Program-made: the position numbers and the translations under genes | Shown here: positions 4,828 through 5,768 of the stretch, piece by piece | Layout: the number at the start of each line of letters is the position of its first letter | How positions within the stretch are numbered: the stretch's first letter is position 1 | The notes under the pieces: generated by a model | Told to the model about the DNA's origin: nothing | The model's database searches: none | Seen by the model: only the letters and a program-made list of their open reading frames with translations | Source: Thermofilaceae archaeon | GTDB taxonomy: Archaea; Thermoproteota; Thermoprotei; Thermofilales; Thermofilaceae | Length of the DNA: 5,768 bases | NCBI GenBank assembly: GCA_027027675.1 | Contig: JALVKT010000029.1 | Span: forward strand, 1 to 5,768 | Direction: 5' to 3'

Positions 4828-5768
4828 ATGGCGACAGCCGGAGTTCCAGCTGGACAGGCAGTTCCGGTACTCGTTCTCAAGGAGGGCGCAACACGCACAA
4901 CCGGCAGGGATGCGAGGCGGTCCAACATCTTCGCTGCCAAAGTCATCGCGGAGTCCCTAGCCTCCTCCCTCGGCCCCAGGGGTATGGACAAGCTCCTCGT
5001 AGACTCCTTCGGCAATGCCACGATAACCGGTGACGGCGCTACCATATTGAAGGAGATGGAGGTGCAGCACCCCGCCGCCAAGATGCTCGTTGAAGTTGCT
5101 AAGGCCCAGGACGACGAGGTGGGCGATGGCACAACCACTGTGGTTGTGCTTGCCGGCAAGCTTCTCGAGGCGGCGGAGGAGCTACTCGACGGCGAGATTC
5201 ACCCCACAATAATTACTGAGGGCTACGAGAAGGCGATGATAGAGGCGGTCAAGCACATCGACGAGATGGCCGAGGAGGTTGACCCAACCGATAAGGAGGT
5301 TCTATCCAAGATCGCTAAAACCGCGCTTAGCAGCAAGGTGGTTGCCGAGTTCAAGGAGCACCTCGCCAACCTGATAGTGGAGGCTGCCCTACAGGTTATC
5401 GAGAAAAAGGACGGCAAGTACGACCTCGACCTAGACAACGTTAAGATAGAGAAGAAGCGTGGCGAGAGCCTCGAAGAGTCCATACTCGTCAAGGGCATAG
5501 TCCTTGACAAGGAGGTTGTTCATCCTGCTATGCCTAAGAGGGTTGAGAATGCTAAGATTGCGCTTATAGATGCGCCCCTCGAGGTCGAGAAGCCCGAGTG
5601 GACCGCTAAGATAAACGTCACCGACCCCGAGCAGCTGAAAATGTTCCTCGACCAGGAAGCGGAGATACTGAAGAAGAAGGTGGAGAAGATTCGTGAGAGT
5701 GGTGCTAATGTGGTGTTTTGTCAGAAGGGTATTGATGATCTTGCTCAGTACTACTTGGCTAAGGCTGG
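4828..5768 (+). CDS. Thermosome subunit (group II chaperonin, Hsp60/CCT family), C-terminus beyond window
   Basis: ATP-driven protein-folding chaperonin that forms a double ring in the cytoplasm; usually one of the most abundant heat-induced proteins in hyperthermophilic archaea. 313 complete residues are present, of roughly 540-550 expected. After a short leader (MATAGVPAGQ), the equatorial domain shows VPVLVLKEGATRTTGRDA, SLGPRGMDKLLVDSFG, TITGDGATILKEMEVQHPAA and the ATPase motif GDGTTT; IHPTIITEGY follows. The intermediate domain includes KIAKTALSSKVV, and the apical domain begins near residue 215 and runs off the window. The frame is intact. It is divergent from the signal peptidase gene, with a strong TATA box and two SD-like sites, consistent with high expression. 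Synonymous codon choice changes abruptly at about 5515-5574 and from 5689 onward to T-ending codons, unlike the C-rich wobble elsewhere. Whether it is the alpha or beta subunit cannot be told. Confidence 0.98.
   Translation, partial: MATAGVPAGQAVPVLVLKEGATRTTGRDARRSNIFAAKVIAESLASSLGPRGMDKLLVDSFGNATITGDGATILKEMEVQHPAAKMLVEVAKAQDDEVGDGTTTVVVLAGKLLEAAEELLDGEIHPTIITEGYEKAMIEAVKHIDEMAEEVDPTDKEVLSKIAKTALSSKVVAEFKEHLANLIVEAALQVIEKKDGKYDLDLDNVKIEKKRGESLEESILVKGIVLDKEVVHPAMPKRVENAKIALIDAPLEVEKPEWTAKINVTDPEQLKMFLDQEAEILKKKVEKIRESGANVVFCQKGIDDLAQYYLAKA

Noticed and set aside
4734..5159. Minus-strand open frame antisense to the thermosome 5' end
   Set aside because: The product is Ser/Thr-rich without domains, while the plus strand encodes unmistakable chaperonin motifs.
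1..5768. CRISPR arrays, insertion sequences, long repeats, prophage or plasmid features
   Set aside because: No regularly spaced repeats, transposase-like frames or terminal inverted repeats were seen. Gene content is core housekeeping.

Overview
This window looks like chromosomal core DNA from a hyperthermophilic archaeon of the Thermoproteota (crenarchaeal) lineage. The support is a crenarchaeal-type family B DNA polymerase, an Ard1/NatA-type acetyltransferase, ribosomal protein L40e, a TATA-binding protein (TBP), a Sec11-type signal peptidase, a group II chaperonin, and archaeal TATA-box promoters. I see no mobile elements, CRISPR arrays, tRNAs or rRNAs. Assignment below the phylum is a guess (Thermofilales-like).

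Layout. Positions 1-4724 are all minus-strand genes. In transcription order they are signal peptidase (4724-4311), TBP (4216-3618, interrupted by an intron), acetyltransferase rimI/ard1 (3419-2922), ribosomal protein L40e (2862-2707), a 73-residue zinc-binding protein of unknown function (2618-2397), and DNA polymerase B (2396 to the window edge, C-terminus cut off). From 4828 the plus strand carries a divergently transcribed thermosome subunit that runs off the right edge. The thermosome and signal peptidase genes face away from each other across about 100 bp that contain a palindromic TATA box.

The most important observation is in the TBP gene. A naive reading gives a TBP truncated at its N-terminus (143 residues from a GTG at 4049). 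The missing N-terminus lies just upstream in another frame, and 29 nt separate the two parts. Those 29 nt fold as a bulge-helix-bulge (BHB) archaeal splicing motif: a 4-bp central helix, two 3-nt bulges, and a 9-bp inner hairpin capped by a UCCG tetraloop. Splicing at the canonical bulge positions restores a 189-residue TBP and rebuilds the conserved PEQFPGL motif, which is also present uninterrupted in the second TBP repeat. I conclude that this is a minimal BHB intron in a protein-coding gene, placed just before the codon of a DNA-intercalating phenylalanine of the general transcription factor. I do not recall a described TBP intron, but I cannot search the literature.

Secondary observations are: four TATA-like elements stacked upstream of the TBP gene; a TBP start codon embedded in a perfect Shine-Dalgarno match; an in-frame TAG-GTG junction between the zinc protein and PolB; patches of different codon usage in the thermosome gene; a possible small ORF between TBP and rimI; and uncertain starts for the signal peptidase and the acetyltransferase. 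Functionally the cluster combines transcription initiation, translation, replication, protein modification, secretion and folding. These are housekeeping genes, probably transcribed as several short units rather than one operon.
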